A stretch of DNA of 64,000 nucleotides, taken from the NCBI RefSeq assembly GCF_006539165.1, contig NZ_BJMM01000022.1:1-64000 (forward strand). Reading direction: 5' to 3'. This stretch comes from Streptomyces cacaoi. Lineage in GTDB: Bacteria > Actinomycetota > Actinomycetes > Streptomycetales > Streptomycetaceae. Positions 52,917 to 61,665 of the stretch are shown here, piece after piece; the first letter of the stretch is position 1, and each line of letters begins with the position of its first letter. The position numbers were made by a program, and so were the translations under genes. Below the pieces are notes generated by a model. That model did no database searches and was not told where the DNA came from. It saw nothing but the letters and a program-made list of their open reading frames with translations.

Positions 52917-53211
52917 AGAGCCGGTCCTTGACCTGGGGCTATCGAGTGAAAGGCTGAGCCATGTGCACGTGCCGCCCGGCGCCCACCGGGTGGACGACGG
53001 GCGCTGGCGCACCCGTCTCACGTGCACCGCGTCGGGCGATGAGGCTCTTCCGGAAGCGACGGGACCGGGCTGGTGGGCACGGAACCGGGCACAGAGACGT
53101 CTGATCGCCCAAAGCGACGCTACGGTCACGCTACGCTCACACCATCTCTCAATGAGACACACGGTTCCGCACACCAACAGACCACCACCAGCAGAACGGC
53201 TCAAGGGACGC

Positions 53212-54066
53212 ATGCCTCAGCATTTCTCCCGGCCCGACCACACGGCCACAGCGGCCACCGCCGCCGTACAGGCCGCGGTGGACGACGACACGGCCAGGAC
53301 TGCGCCCAGCTCGCTGGAGGAACTGTGGCGGTCCTACAAGGCGAACGGCGACAGCAGACTCCGCGAGCAACTGATCCTGCACTACTCGCCGCTGGTCAAA
53401 TACGTGGCAGGAAGAGTCAGCGTCGGCCTGCCACCCAACGTGGAACAGGCCGACTTCGTCTCCTCCGGGATCTTCGGACTCATCGACGCCATCGAGAAGT
53501 TCGACCCCGAACGCTCCATCAAATTCGAGACCTACGCCATCACCCGCATCCGCGGCGCCATGATCGACGAACTGCGGGCGCTCGACTGGATCCCCCGCTC
53601 CGTCCGGCAGAAGGCCCGCGCCGTCGAACGGGCCTACGCCACGCTGGAAGCCAGACTCCGCCGCAGCCCCTCCGAGGCAGAGGTCGCCGACGAGATGGGC
53701 ATCGCCACGGAAGAACTCCACGGCGTTTTCAGCCAGTTGTCCCTCGCCAACGTCGTCGCCCTCGAAGAGCTGCTGCACGTCGGCTCCGACGGCTCGGACC
53801 GGCTCAGCCTCATGGACACCCTTGAGGACACCGCAGCCGACAACCCCGTCGAGATCGCGGAGGACCGTGAACTGCGCCGGCTGCTCGCCCGCGCCATCAA
53901 CACGCTCCCCGACCGCGAAAAGACCGTGGTCACGCTCTACTACTACGAGGGACTCACGCTCGCCGAGATCGGCCAGGTCCTCGGCGTCACCGAGAGCAGG
54001 GTCAGCCAGATCCACACCAAGTCCGTCCTCCAGCTGAGAGCCAAGCTCGCCGACGTCAGCGGCTGA
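53212..54066 (+). CDS. whiG: Sporulation sigma factor WhiG, 284 aa
   Basis: WhiG is a FliA-type sigma factor that starts aerial hypha to spore development. Region 2 is seen in LREQLILHYSPLVKYVAGRVSVGLPPNVEQADFVSSGIFGLIDAIEKF and FETYAITRIRGAMIDELRALDWIPRSVRQKAR, region 3 in LRRSPSEAEVADEMGI, and region 4 in LPDREKTVVTLYYYEGLTLAEIGQVLGVTESRVSQIHTKS. The start ATG 53212 (MPQHFSRPD) follows CAAGGGAC. The 295 bases upstream hold no gene; TACGCT (53132-53137) is a possible -10. WhiG activity is normally held by the anti-sigma RsiG, not in the window. Confidence 0.95.
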   Translation: MPQHFSRPDHTATAATAAVQAAVDDDTARTAPSSLEELWRSYKANGDSRLREQLILHYSPLVKYVAGRVSVGLPPNVEQADFVSSGIFGLIDAIEKFDPERSIKFETYAITRIRGAMIDELRALDWIPRSVRQKARAVERAYATLEARLRRSPSEAEVADEMGIATEELHGVFSQLSLANVVALEELLHVGSDGSDRLSLMDTLEDTAADNPVEIAEDRELRRLLARAINTLPDREKTVVTLYYYEGLTLAEIGQVLGVTESRVSQIHTKSVLQLRAKLADVSG

Positions 54067-54195
54067 CCGGCCACCGGACGGGCCGGGACACAGAGGGCGA
54101 AGCCGCCCCACAGGAGAAACGGAACGGGCCGCCCTCCCCAGGAAAGCGGGGGCCTGCCTGTAGGGACGACGGGCCGTCGTCCGTAAGCTGGATAT

Positions 54196-54780
54196 GTGCC
54201 CAGGATTCGAGCGGCCTCCGTGGCCGAGCACCGGACAATGCAGCGCGCGGCCCTGCTGGACGCCGCCCGGTCACTGCTGTCCGAGGGCGGAACGGAAGCG
54301 CTGACCTTCCCCGCGCTCGCCCAGCGAACGGGACTCGCACGCTCCTCCGTCTACGAATACTTCCGCTCCCGCGCAGCCGTCGTCGAAGAACTCTGCGCCG
54401 TCGACTTCCCCGTCTGGGCAGCCGAGGTCGAATCGGCGATGGCCGAGGCCGACAGCCCCCGCGACAAAGTCGAAGCCTATGTGCGCCAGCAGCTCACCCT
54501 CGTCGGAGACCGCCGGCACCGCGCCGTCGTCGCCATCTCCGCCGGTGAACTCGACGCCGGCGCCCGCGAACGCATCCGGGCCGCGCACGGAGGACTGATC
54601 TCCATGGTCGTCCAGGCGCTGGAAGACCTCGGACACCAGCAGCCCCGACTCACGGCGATGCTGCTGCAAGGCGTCGTGGACGCCGGCGTACGGCGCATCG
54701 AAATGGGAGCCGCCGAAGTACCGGAAGAGATCATCCAGGCCACCGTGTCGATGGCGCTGGACGGGGTGAAGGGCGCCTGA
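54196..54780 (+). CDS. TetR/AcrR-family regulator, 194 aa
   Basis: The N-terminal helix-turn-helix (AALLDAARSLLSEGGTEALTFPALAQRTGLARSSVYEYFRSRAAVVEEL, about residues 16-66) is typical TetR, and the rest is the helical effector domain. TAAGCT ends six bases before the GTG, so the mRNA may be leaderless. It lies between whiG and the convergent M23 gene; no obvious target gene adjoins it and the effector is unknown. Confidence 0.87.
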   Translation: MPRIRAASVAEHRTMQRAALLDAARSLLSEGGTEALTFPALAQRTGLARSSVYEYFRSRAAVVEELCAVDFPVWAAEVESAMAEADSPRDKVEAYVRQQLTLVGDRRHRAVVAISAGELDAGARERIRAAHGGLISMVVQALEDLGHQQPRLTAMLLQGVVDAGVRRIEMGAAEVPEEIIQATVSMALDGVKGA

Positions 54781-54800
54781 GCGAAACGCTCGCCTTGGGG

Positions 54801-54844
54801 CCCCTCCCCCCCTCCCCCTCCCCTCCCCCTCCCCTCCTCCCCCC
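54801..54844. repeat. Polypyrimidine tract with mirror repeat (G-run on the minus strand)
   Basis: Forty-four consecutive C/T bases run between the convergent ends of the TetR gene and the M23 gene. Within it 54809-54834 is a perfect mirror repeat centred on CCCC (54820-54823). On the minus strand this reads as at least six runs of four or more G separated by single A, so it can form G-quadruplex or triplex (H-DNA) structures. Confidence 0.9.
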
Positions 54845-54857
54845 ACCTCCTGCTCTG

Positions 54858-55988
54858 TCACGCCTTTCGGATGAGCGTGATGGCAGCTCGGAGCCGTGCG
54901 ACACCGGTGCGGTGTCGCCCTGTGTTGTCGCGTGAGCGTGTGCTCCGGCGCAGTCGGCGGTGTGCCCAGCCGGCTGCGCAGATGAGTAGTGCGGTCGTCA
55001 TCACGGTGTGTGAGGTCTGCCTGTCACCGGCGGTCCGGGGTGCGCCGATGAGCGTGTGGTGTGCGGGTCCGCCTTCCCGTGGGAGCGGGATGCCGTGGAC
55101 GGGCAACAGTCGGCTGGGGCCGTAGCCGAGCAGCCCGGGCGGCAGCAGGGTCAGTGGGTCCAGGTAGCGCCTGCCGCGGAGGAGCCCCCAGTGCAGGCAG
55201 GCGGCAGGGCAGTGTCTTCGGACGGCCTTGCGCTGGTGGGGTCTGTCCTTCCGCTGGTCAGGGGTGTCGGGTTTGCTCTCGCTGTCGGGGGCGAGGGTGC
55301 CCACTTGTTGTCCGGCGGTGACGTGGTCGCCTTTGTGCACGGTGGGGTGCACTGGCTGGTAGGCGGTGCGCAGGGGCGGTTTGCCGGTGGCGTTCAGTTC
55401 GATGGAGACGACTTCTGTGCCGGCGACTTTTCCGGCGAAGGAGACGGTGCCTGCGGCGACTGCGCGGACGGGTTCGCCGGGTGCGGCTGCGAGGTCCACT
55501 CCTCGGTGCCCTGCGGCCCAGGGGGCGGGAGGTGGCTCCCAGCCGCGGCGCACGGCGGGGCGTGGTCGGCCGTCGGGCGCCTCGATGGGCCAGGCCCGGT
55601 CACGGGGGTCGGTGTCGGTGTCGGTGTCGTGGGGTTTTTCTGCTGGTCGGTGACGGGGGTGCCCGCTCCCGGAAGTGTGTTCCGGGAGCGGGCGGGCTCC
55701 CGCACCCGCCGACGGGGGACGGGCAGGAGCGGGCGCGGGAGCGGTCCGGGGTGGGGCGGCCGGTGCCGAGGGGGCGAGGGCGAGTGCGAGGGCGGTCGCC
55801 GCGGTGAGGGTCGCGGTGGCCGGGGCCCACGTGCTGCGTGGGCCGGGTCGGTGTCCGGGCCCTGCGCGCGGGCGGAGCTGTGAGGGCCTGCCGAGGAGGG
55901 CGGGGCGCCGTGGCTGCGGGACGGGTGCGCGGCGGGATCGGCGTCGGGGGTCCGGGCGGTGCCGGGGGCGTGAGGTGCCGGGCCGCAC
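54858..55988 (-). CDS. M23 (LytM-like) peptidase homologue, exported
   Basis: A hydrophobic export segment (TAATALALALAPSAPAAP, about residues 62-79 from this start) is followed by a Pro/Ala linker and an M23 domain. The first zinc motif HxxxD is intact (GHRGVDLAAAPGEPV). The second, normally HxH, reads CLH in AACLHWGLLRG, so one histidine is a cysteine. A C-terminal helix (MTTALLICAAGWA) lies near the end. The start is uncertain: GTG 55988 is used here, but the frame is open to a GTG at 56483 through a Pro/Thr-rich stretch; that would overlap the likely rpsB promoter. The position beside rpsB is conserved in actinobacteria. Confidence 0.72.
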   Translation of the reverse strand: MRPGTSRPRHRPDPRRRSRRAPVPQPRRPALLGRPSQLRPRAGPGHRPGPRSTWAPATATLTAATALALALAPSAPAAPPRTAPAPAPARPPSAGAGARPLPEHTSGSGHPRHRPAEKPHDTDTDTDPRDRAWPIEAPDGRPRPAVRRGWEPPPAPWAAGHRGVDLAAAPGEPVRAVAAGTVSFAGKVAGTEVVSIELNATGKPPLRTAYQPVHPTVHKGDHVTAGQQVGTLAPDSESKPDTPDQRKDRPHQRKAVRRHCPAACLHWGLLRGRRYLDPLTLLPPGLLGYGPSRLLPVHGIPLPREGGPAHHTLIGAPRTAGDRQTSHTVMTTALLICAAGWAHRRLRRSTRSRDNTGRHRTGVARLRAAITLIRKA

Positions 55989-56033
55989 CGGCGGCACGGG
56001 AGTCGTCGGGTGCGAGAGGCCAGGAAGCGGCGG

Positions 56034-56400
56034 TTGGGTCGGTGGGGGCGAAGGGTCCGGGAGCGGCGCGGGGGTGGGGGTGACGTCGCCAGGGGCTGTG
56101 GTGGCGGTGGAGGTTGCGCCGGTGTCGGGGGTCGCACCGGTGTCAGGGGGTGTGCCGGTGCTCGGGGCTGTAGTGGGGGCGGGGGTGGTGGGGGTGCCGG
56201 GAGGGCTGGTGGGTGTGCTGGGGAGGGGGTTCGGGGGTGGGGAGTGGTGGGGCATGGGATGAGGGTGCCGGGGCGGCGGGGTGGGTGGGGATCTTGGTGG
56301 AAATCTGGGGAGTACCGGGGAGTTGTGGAAAAGTCGGTCGCTCGGGCGGGTGGCCGGGGGTGGGGGAGACGTGGGTGTCGGGTGGGGAGGGGGAGAGGGG
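56034..56400 (+). repeat. G-run cluster upstream of rpsB with several G-quadruplex motifs
   Basis: The plus strand here is strikingly rich in G-runs with T and A spacers. Canonical four-run motifs occur at 56175-56201 (runs separated by C, TGGT, TGCC), at 56220-56242 (A, TTC, T) and around 56380-56400. The minus strand is correspondingly C-rich and, if translated, gives Pro/Thr-rich sequence continuous with the M23 gene, so it may be either untranslated or a low-complexity N-terminus. Confidence 0.7.
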
Positions 56401-56441
56401 GTTGCGGTACCCGGCGGGAGCGGGGGGTGGCGCGGGTCCCG

Positions 56442-56447
56442 TACACT
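56442..56447 (+). promoter_or_regulatory. Likely rpsB promoter -10 (TACACT)
   Basis: TACACT lies 207 bases before the rpsB start. The leader contains no other gene and could carry the S2 autoregulatory structure known in other bacteria. The -35 is not clear in this GC-rich stretch. Confidence 0.45.
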
Positions 56448-56653
56448 GCTGGTGCGGCCCGGGTGACCGGGCTGACTTCGCACGCCCCGCCACCTTCCTT
56501 CGGTGGCCGCGCCACTCGGTCCCAGGGACGGTCTGCAGCACGGTGCTTGCGCACGGTGTTCCGGTCGGTTCCCGGGCGGCGCGCAGGGGCGTCAGGACGC
56601 GGGGGCCATCCGGCCCGCGCTGATGACAACCGAGCAAACCAAGGAGAACGGCC

Positions 56654-57547
56654 ATGGCCGTCGTCACGATGCGGGAGCTGCTGGAGAGCGGCGTCCACTT
56701 CGGGCACCAGACCCGCCGCTGGAACCCGAAGATGAAGCGCTTCATCTTCACGGAGCGCAACGGCATCTACATCATCGACCTGCTCCAGTCGCTGTCGTAC
56801 ATCGACCGCGCCTACGAGTTCGTCAAGGAGACCGTCGCGCACGGTGGCTCCATCATGTTCGTCGGCACCAAGAAGCAGGCCCAGGAGGCCATTGCCGAGC
56901 AGGCCACCCGCGTGGGCATGCCCTACGTGAACCAGCGCTGGCTCGGCGGCATGCTGACCAACTTCTCCACCGTCTACAAGCGTCTGCAGCGCCTCAAGGA
57001 GCTGGAGCAGATCGACTTCGAGGACGTGGCCGCCTCCGGCCTCACCAAGAAGGAGCTGCTGGTCCTCTCCCGTGAGAAGGCCAAGCTGGAGAAGACGCTG
57101 GGCGGTATCCGCGAGATGCAGAAGGTGCCCAGCGCCGTCTGGATCGTGGACACCAAGAAGGAGCACATCGCCGTCGGTGAGGCGCGCAAGCTCAACATCC
57201 CGGTGGTCGCGATCCTCGACACCAACTGCGATCCCGACGAGGTCGACTACAAGATCCCGGGCAACGACGACGCGATCCGCTCCGTCACGCTGCTGACCCG
57301 TGTGATCGCCGACGCCGTGGCGGAGGGCCTGATCGCCCGCTCGTCCGGTGGTTCCGGCGAGGCCAAGGGCGAGAAGGCCGCCGGTGAGCCGCTGGCCGAG
57401 TGGGAGCGCGACCTCCTGCAGCAGGGCGGTGCCGAGAAGGCCGCCGAGGCGGAGAAGCCGGCCGAGGCCGCTGCCGCCCCGGCTGCCGAGGCCGCTCCGG
57501 CCGCCGAGGCCGAGCAGGCCGAGAAGCCCGCCGAGCAGCAGGGCTGA
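56654..57547 (+). CDS. rpsB: 30S ribosomal protein S2, 297 aa
   Basis: MAVVTMRELLESGVHFGHQTRRWNPKM, IIDLLQSL, FVGTKKQAQEAI, and PDEVDYKIPGNDDAIRSV identify S2. The C-terminal 60 residues are an added Ala/Glu/Pro-rich disordered tail. AAGGAG precedes the ATG. It is followed 142 bases later by tsf, the usual rpsB-tsf operon. Confidence 0.97.
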   Translation: MAVVTMRELLESGVHFGHQTRRWNPKMKRFIFTERNGIYIIDLLQSLSYIDRAYEFVKETVAHGGSIMFVGTKKQAQEAIAEQATRVGMPYVNQRWLGGMLTNFSTVYKRLQRLKELEQIDFEDVAASGLTKKELLVLSREKAKLEKTLGGIREMQKVPSAVWIVDTKKEHIAVGEARKLNIPVVAILDTNCDPDEVDYKIPGNDDAIRSVTLLTRVIADAVAEGLIARSSGGSGEAKGEKAAGEPLAEWERDLLQQGGAEKAAEAEKPAEAAAAPAAEAAPAAEAEQAEKPAEQQG

Positions 57548-57689
57548 TCCGCCGGCCGCGCGATGCGCGGGTCCCGCAGACCACGGGAGGTACGGCGGGG
57601 GCAGGCGCCCCCGCCGTACAGCCGTGGGGTGGTCCGCTCCGCGCGGCCGATCCATCCTCATCGACTTTCCGAGAAGAGATTCACAGACC

Positions 57690-58526
57690 ATGGCGAACTA
57701 CTCCGCCGCCGACGTCAAGAAGCTCCGGGAGCTCACCGGCGCCGGCATGATGGACTGCAAGAAGGCGCTGGACGAGGCCGAGGGCGACGTCGACAAGGCC
57801 GTCGAGATCCTGCGTGTCAAGGGTCAGAAGGGCGTCGCCAAGCGCGAGAGCCGTACGGCCGAGAACGGCGCGGTTGTCGCCCGGATCGCCGCGGACAACT
57901 CCGCCGGTGTGCTGGTCGAGCTGAAGTGCGAGACGGACTTCGTCGCCAAGGGTGACAAGTTCCTCGCGGTCGCCGAGGCCATCGCCGCGCACGTGGAGTC
58001 GGTCTCCCCGGCGGACATCGAGGCGCTGCTCGCGTCCGAGATCGAGGCCGGCAAGACGGTGCAGGCGTACGTCGACGAGGCCAACGCCACCCTCGGCGAG
58101 AAGATCGTGCTGGACCGTTTCGCGCAGTTCTCGGGTGCCTACGTCGGCTCGTACCTGCACCGCACCAGCCCGGACCTGCCCCCGCAGGTGGGTGTGCTGG
58201 TCGAGCTGGACTCGGCCGACGCCGACATCGCCAAGGACGTCGCGCAGCACATCGCCGCGTTCGCGCCGAACTACCTCTCGCGTGAGGACGTTCCGGAGGA
58301 GACCGTCGCCAACGAGCGCCGGATCGCCGAGGAGACCGCGCGTGAGGAGGGCAAGCCGGAGCAGGCCCTGCCGAAGATCATCGAGGGCCGGGTGACGGGC
58401 TTCTTCAAGGAGAACGCCCTGCTGGACCAGCCCTTCGCGAAGGACAACAAGAAGTCCGTCCAGAAGGTTCTGGACGAGGCCGGCGTCTCGCTGAAGCGCT
58501 TCGCCCGCTTCCGCGTCGGCGCCTGA
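57690..58526 (+). CDS. tsf: Elongation factor Ts, 278 aa
   Basis: EF-Ts exchanges GDP for GTP on EF-Tu. The N-terminal UBA-like domain (AADVKKLRELTGAGMMDCKKALDEAEGDVDKAVEIL) and the motif ELKCETDFVAKGDKF (about residues 74-88) are diagnostic. Length is normal. The ATG at 57690 follows AGAAGAGATTCACAGACC. Confidence 0.97.
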   Translation: MANYSAADVKKLRELTGAGMMDCKKALDEAEGDVDKAVEILRVKGQKGVAKRESRTAENGAVVARIAADNSAGVLVELKCETDFVAKGDKFLAVAEAIAAHVESVSPADIEALLASEIEAGKTVQAYVDEANATLGEKIVLDRFAQFSGAYVGSYLHRTSPDLPPQVGVLVELDSADADIAKDVAQHIAAFAPNYLSREDVPEETVANERRIAEETAREEGKPEQALPKIIEGRVTGFFKENALLDQPFAKDNKKSVQKVLDEAGVSLKRFARFRVGA

Positions 58527-58713
58527 CGGCCACCTGACGTAACCCACGAGCCGGTTGTGCGTCCGTCCCCGAGGGGACCGCGCGGCGTACGGAACCGGCC
58601 CGGCCCGATAAGCTCGGGTACAGGGCAGTTGTGACGAGGAGGCCATTGCCGGACAGGGAACCGCGAGGATCCGACGGCAGTGGCCTCTTTCGTATGTGCA
58701 CGAGGAGATCTCC

Positions 58714-59466
58714 ATGAGCAAGGACACCGACAAAGACAGCGATCGACGGCGGCGCTTTCTGCTGAAGCTCTCCGGCGAGGCGTTCGCCGGCGGAGGCGGC
58801 CTCGGTGTCGACCCCGACGTCGTGCACAAGATGGCGAGAGAGATCGCCTCGGTCTGCCGGGACGGCGCGGAGATCGCCGTCGTCATCGGCGGCGGCAACT
58901 TCTTCCGCGGAGCCGAGCTCCAGCAGCGCGGCATGGACCGGGCCCGCTCCGACTACATGGGCATGCTCGGTACCGTCATGAACTGCCTGGCCCTCCAGGA
59001 CTTCCTGGAGAAGGAGGGCATCGATTCGCGGGTGCAGACCGCCATCACCATGGGCCAGGTCGCGGAGCCCTACATTCCGCTGCGGGCCATCCGGCATCTG
59101 GAGAAGGGCCGCGTCGTGATCTTCGGCGCGGGCATGGGGATGCCGTACTTCTCCACCGACACCACGGCCGCCCAGCGCGCGCTGGAGATCAACGCCGAGG
59201 TCATGCTGATGGGCAAGAACGGCGTGGACGGTGTGTACGACTCCGACCCGGCGCACAATCCCGCCGCGGTGAAGTTCGACGCGCTGGAGTACGGCGAGGT
59301 CATCACGCGGGATCTCAAGGTGGCCGATGCGACGGCGATCACGCTGTGCCGGGACAACAAGCTGCCGATCCTGGTCTTCGAGCTGCTGGCCGAAGGCAAC
59401 ATCGCCCGTGCGGTCAAGGGTGAGAAGATCGGCACCCTGGTGAGCAACCAGGGCACCCGCGGCTGA
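58714..59466 (+). CDS. pyrH: UMP kinase PyrH, 250 aa
   Basis: PyrH phosphorylates UMP to UDP. It is an amino-acid-kinase fold with LLKLSGEAFAGG at about residues 14-25, VVIGGGNFFRG (about 52-62), DYMGMLGTVMN, and MGKNGVDGVYDSDP (about 169-182). ATG 58714 is chosen because GAGGAG lies seven bases before it; an in-frame ATG at 58696 has no such site. Confidence 0.97.
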   Translation: MSKDTDKDSDRRRRFLLKLSGEAFAGGGGLGVDPDVVHKMAREIASVCRDGAEIAVVIGGGNFFRGAELQQRGMDRARSDYMGMLGTVMNCLALQDFLEKEGIDSRVQTAITMGQVAEPYIPLRAIRHLEKGRVVIFGAGMGMPYFSTDTTAAQRALEINAEVMLMGKNGVDGVYDSDPAHNPAAVKFDALEYGEVITRDLKVADATAITLCRDNKLPILVFELLAEGNIARAVKGEKIGTLVSNQGTRG

Positions 59467-59601
59467 GCGCGCCGGAAACCGGCGGCCCGCCCGGTGACGC
59501 CACAGGCAACCCCGCGGCGTCCGAAGGGCCCGGTACGGGGATGGACAACGGCCTGCCGGTCGTACACCGTGCAGGAACCGGGGCACTGCGGGGGCCGGGG
59601 C

Positions 59602-59620
59602 GGCCCGCGGGCCGGGTTTT
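59602..59620 (+). terminator. Possible terminator between pyrH and frr
   Basis: The perfect 12-bp palindrome GGCCCGCGGGCC (59602-59613) is followed by GGGTTTT. It sits in the 209-base gap between pyrH and frr and could terminate or attenuate the upstream transcript. Confidence 0.45.
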
Positions 59621-59675
59621 GCTTCACAGCCCCGGATGAACCAGTCAGGCTCATTCATCGAACCAGGAGCACGTG

Positions 59676-60233
59676 GTGATCGAAGAGACCCTCCTCGAAG
59701 CCGAGGAAAAGATGGAGAAGGCGGTTGTGGTCGCCAAGGAGGACTTCGCCGCTATCCGCACCGGCCGTGCGCACCCGGCGATGTTCAACAAGATCGTGGC
59801 GGAGTACTACGGGGCGCCGACGCCCATCAACCAGCTCGCGTCGTTCTCGGTGCCCGAGCCGCGGATGGCCGTGGTGACGCCGTTCGACAAGAGCGCCCTG
59901 CGCAACATCGAACAGGCCATCAGGGACTCCGATCTGGGCGTCAACCCGTCCAACGACGGCCAGATCATCCGGGTCGTCTTCCCGGAGCTGACCGAGGAGC
60001 GGCGCAGGGAGTTCATCAAGGTCGCCAAGACCAAGGGTGAGGACGCCAAGATCTCGATCCGCAGTGTCCGCCGCAAGGCCAAGGAGACGCTCGACAAGTA
60101 CGTCAAGGACGGCGAGGTCGGCGAGGACGAGGGCCGGCGGGCCGAGAAGGAGCTGGACGACACCACCGCGAAGTACGTGTCGCAGGTGGACGAGCTGCTC
60201 AAGCACAAGGAGGCCGAACTCCTCGAAGTCTGA
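59676..60233 (+). CDS. frr: Ribosome recycling factor, 185 aa
   Basis: RRF splits post-termination ribosomes with EF-G. The family sequence MIEETLLEAEEKMEKAV, DFAAIRTGRAHPAMFNKI, INQLASFSVPEPRM, and NDGQIIRVVFPELTEERR is intact. Of two adjacent GTG codons, the second (59676) gives the standard MIEET start and length. AGGAG lies seven bases before it. Confidence 0.97.
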   Translation: MIEETLLEAEEKMEKAVVVAKEDFAAIRTGRAHPAMFNKIVAEYYGAPTPINQLASFSVPEPRMAVVTPFDKSALRNIEQAIRDSDLGVNPSNDGQIIRVVFPELTEERRREFIKVAKTKGEDAKISIRSVRRKAKETLDKYVKDGEVGEDEGRRAEKELDDTTAKYVSQVDELLKHKEAELLEV

Positions 60234-60272
60234 GGTCCATCAGCGAAGGTCCGAGGTCGAAGGCTGCAATCT

Positions 60273-61481
60273 GTGAACGACTCAACCTGGGGAGCGGCGC
60301 AACCGAGCGCGGAGTACTGGGGCTCTCCCGGCCAGGGGCCCGGTGTGCCGCCGGTGGCCCCCCGGCCCGCCGGAGCGGGCGCGCCCGGATACGACGTGAG
60401 CGCCGTCGTGCACGATGTGGACGGCGAGGCGTCGCAGACTCGGCGTATGCCCATGGTGCCCGACCCAGGTGAGGAGGCCGGCGGCGCGGACGCCGGCCGC
60501 CGCTTCGGCCAGCGCGGTCCCGATGCTGCCGGCGGATCCGACGACGGCCGGCGCGGCCAGGAGCCCGCCGGCGTCCCTCCTGTTTCTCCCGGCTCGCCTG
60601 CCTCTTCCGCTTCGTCCGCGTCTTTCGATGCCGCTTCGGCGCCCGAGCAGGGGGAGCGCAAGAAGAAGCGTGCCGGCCGTGATCTGCCTGCCGCGATAGG
60701 GGTCGGGGTCGGTCTGGGTGCGGCCGTGGTGGCCGCGCTGCTGCTGTACAAGCCGGTGTTCCTCGGCGTCATCGTCGTCGCGGTCGTGGTCGGCCTGTGG
60801 GAGCTGACGTCGCGGCTGTCGGAGCGCAAGGGCATCCGGGCGCCGCTGGTGCCGCTCGCGGTGGGCGGTGCCGCGATGGTGGTCGCCGGGTACGTGCGGG
60901 GAGCCGAGGGCGCGTGGGTCGCGATGGGGCTCACCGCGCTGGCCGTGCTCGTGTGGCGGATGACGGAGCCGCCCGACAACTATCTGCGCGATGTGACGGC
61001 GGGACTGTTCGCCGCGTTCTATGTGCCGTTCCTGGCCACGTTCGTGGCCCTCATGCTGGCCGCGGACGACGGGCCCTGGCGGGTGCTGACGTTCCTGCTG
61101 CTGACCGTCGTCAGCGACACCGGTGCCTATGCGGTGGGCTGGCGGTTCGGGCGGCACAAGCTCGCGCCGCGGATCAGTCCCGGCAAGACCCGGGAGGGGC
61201 TCGTCGGCGCGGTGACGTTCGCCATGGCGGCCGGTGCGCTGTGCACCGAGTTCCTCATCGACGGCGGTACCTGGTGGCAGGGGCTGCTGCTGGGGCTGGC
61301 CGTGGCCGCCACCGCCACCCTCGGGGATCTGGGGGAGTCGATGATGAAGCGGGATCTGGGCATCAAGGACATGGGCACGCTGCTGCCGGGGCACGGCGGC
61401 ATCATGGACCGGCTCGACTCGCTGCTGCCGACCGCGCCGGTGGTCTGGCTGCTGTTCGTCCTGTTCGTCGGGGCGGGCTGA
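60273..61481 (+). CDS. cdsA: Phosphatidate cytidylyltransferase CdsA, 402 aa
   Basis: CdsA makes CDP-diacylglycerol from phosphatidate and CTP, so it uses the product of the plsC-gpsA pathway near the start of the window. About 130 disordered Gly/Ser/Pro/Ala residues precede eight membrane helices. The signature is seen in LGDLGESMMKRDLGIKDMG followed by HGGIMDRLDSLL (about residues 350-385), with SDTGAYAVGWRFGRHKLAPRISPGKT upstream. GTG 60273 follows 39 bases after frr. Confidence 0.95.
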   Translation: MNDSTWGAAQPSAEYWGSPGQGPGVPPVAPRPAGAGAPGYDVSAVVHDVDGEASQTRRMPMVPDPGEEAGGADAGRRFGQRGPDAAGGSDDGRRGQEPAGVPPVSPGSPASSASSASFDAASAPEQGERKKKRAGRDLPAAIGVGVGLGAAVVAALLLYKPVFLGVIVVAVVVGLWELTSRLSERKGIRAPLVPLAVGGAAMVVAGYVRGAEGAWVAMGLTALAVLVWRMTEPPDNYLRDVTAGLFAAFYVPFLATFVALMLAADDGPWRVLTFLLLTVVSDTGAYAVGWRFGRHKLAPRISPGKTREGLVGAVTFAMAAGALCTEFLIDGGTWWQGLLLGLAVAATATLGDLGESMMKRDLGIKDMGTLLPGHGGIMDRLDSLLPTAPVVWLLFVLFVGAG

Positions 61482-61665
61482 GCGTCCGGGCGGGCCGATC
61501 CGTCGGGGGCGGGCCGAACGCTCCGGTTACGCTGGAGAGGTCTGCGGCCGCGCCCCGCCGGGGAAGGTCCCGGCCCGGGAGCCGGGTTGTCGCAGGTGTC
61601 GCCCGGCCGATGTCCCCGCTGCCGGTGGGGGTCGCCTTTCCGTGCAGTGTGAGGAGTATCTGCCC

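Noticed and set aside
56044..56483. Pro/Thr-rich N-terminal extension of the M23 gene
   Set aside because: It overlaps the likely rpsB promoter and G-run cluster and adds over 150 low-complexity residues before the export signal; a later start was preferred, though GGAAGG lies before the far GTG.
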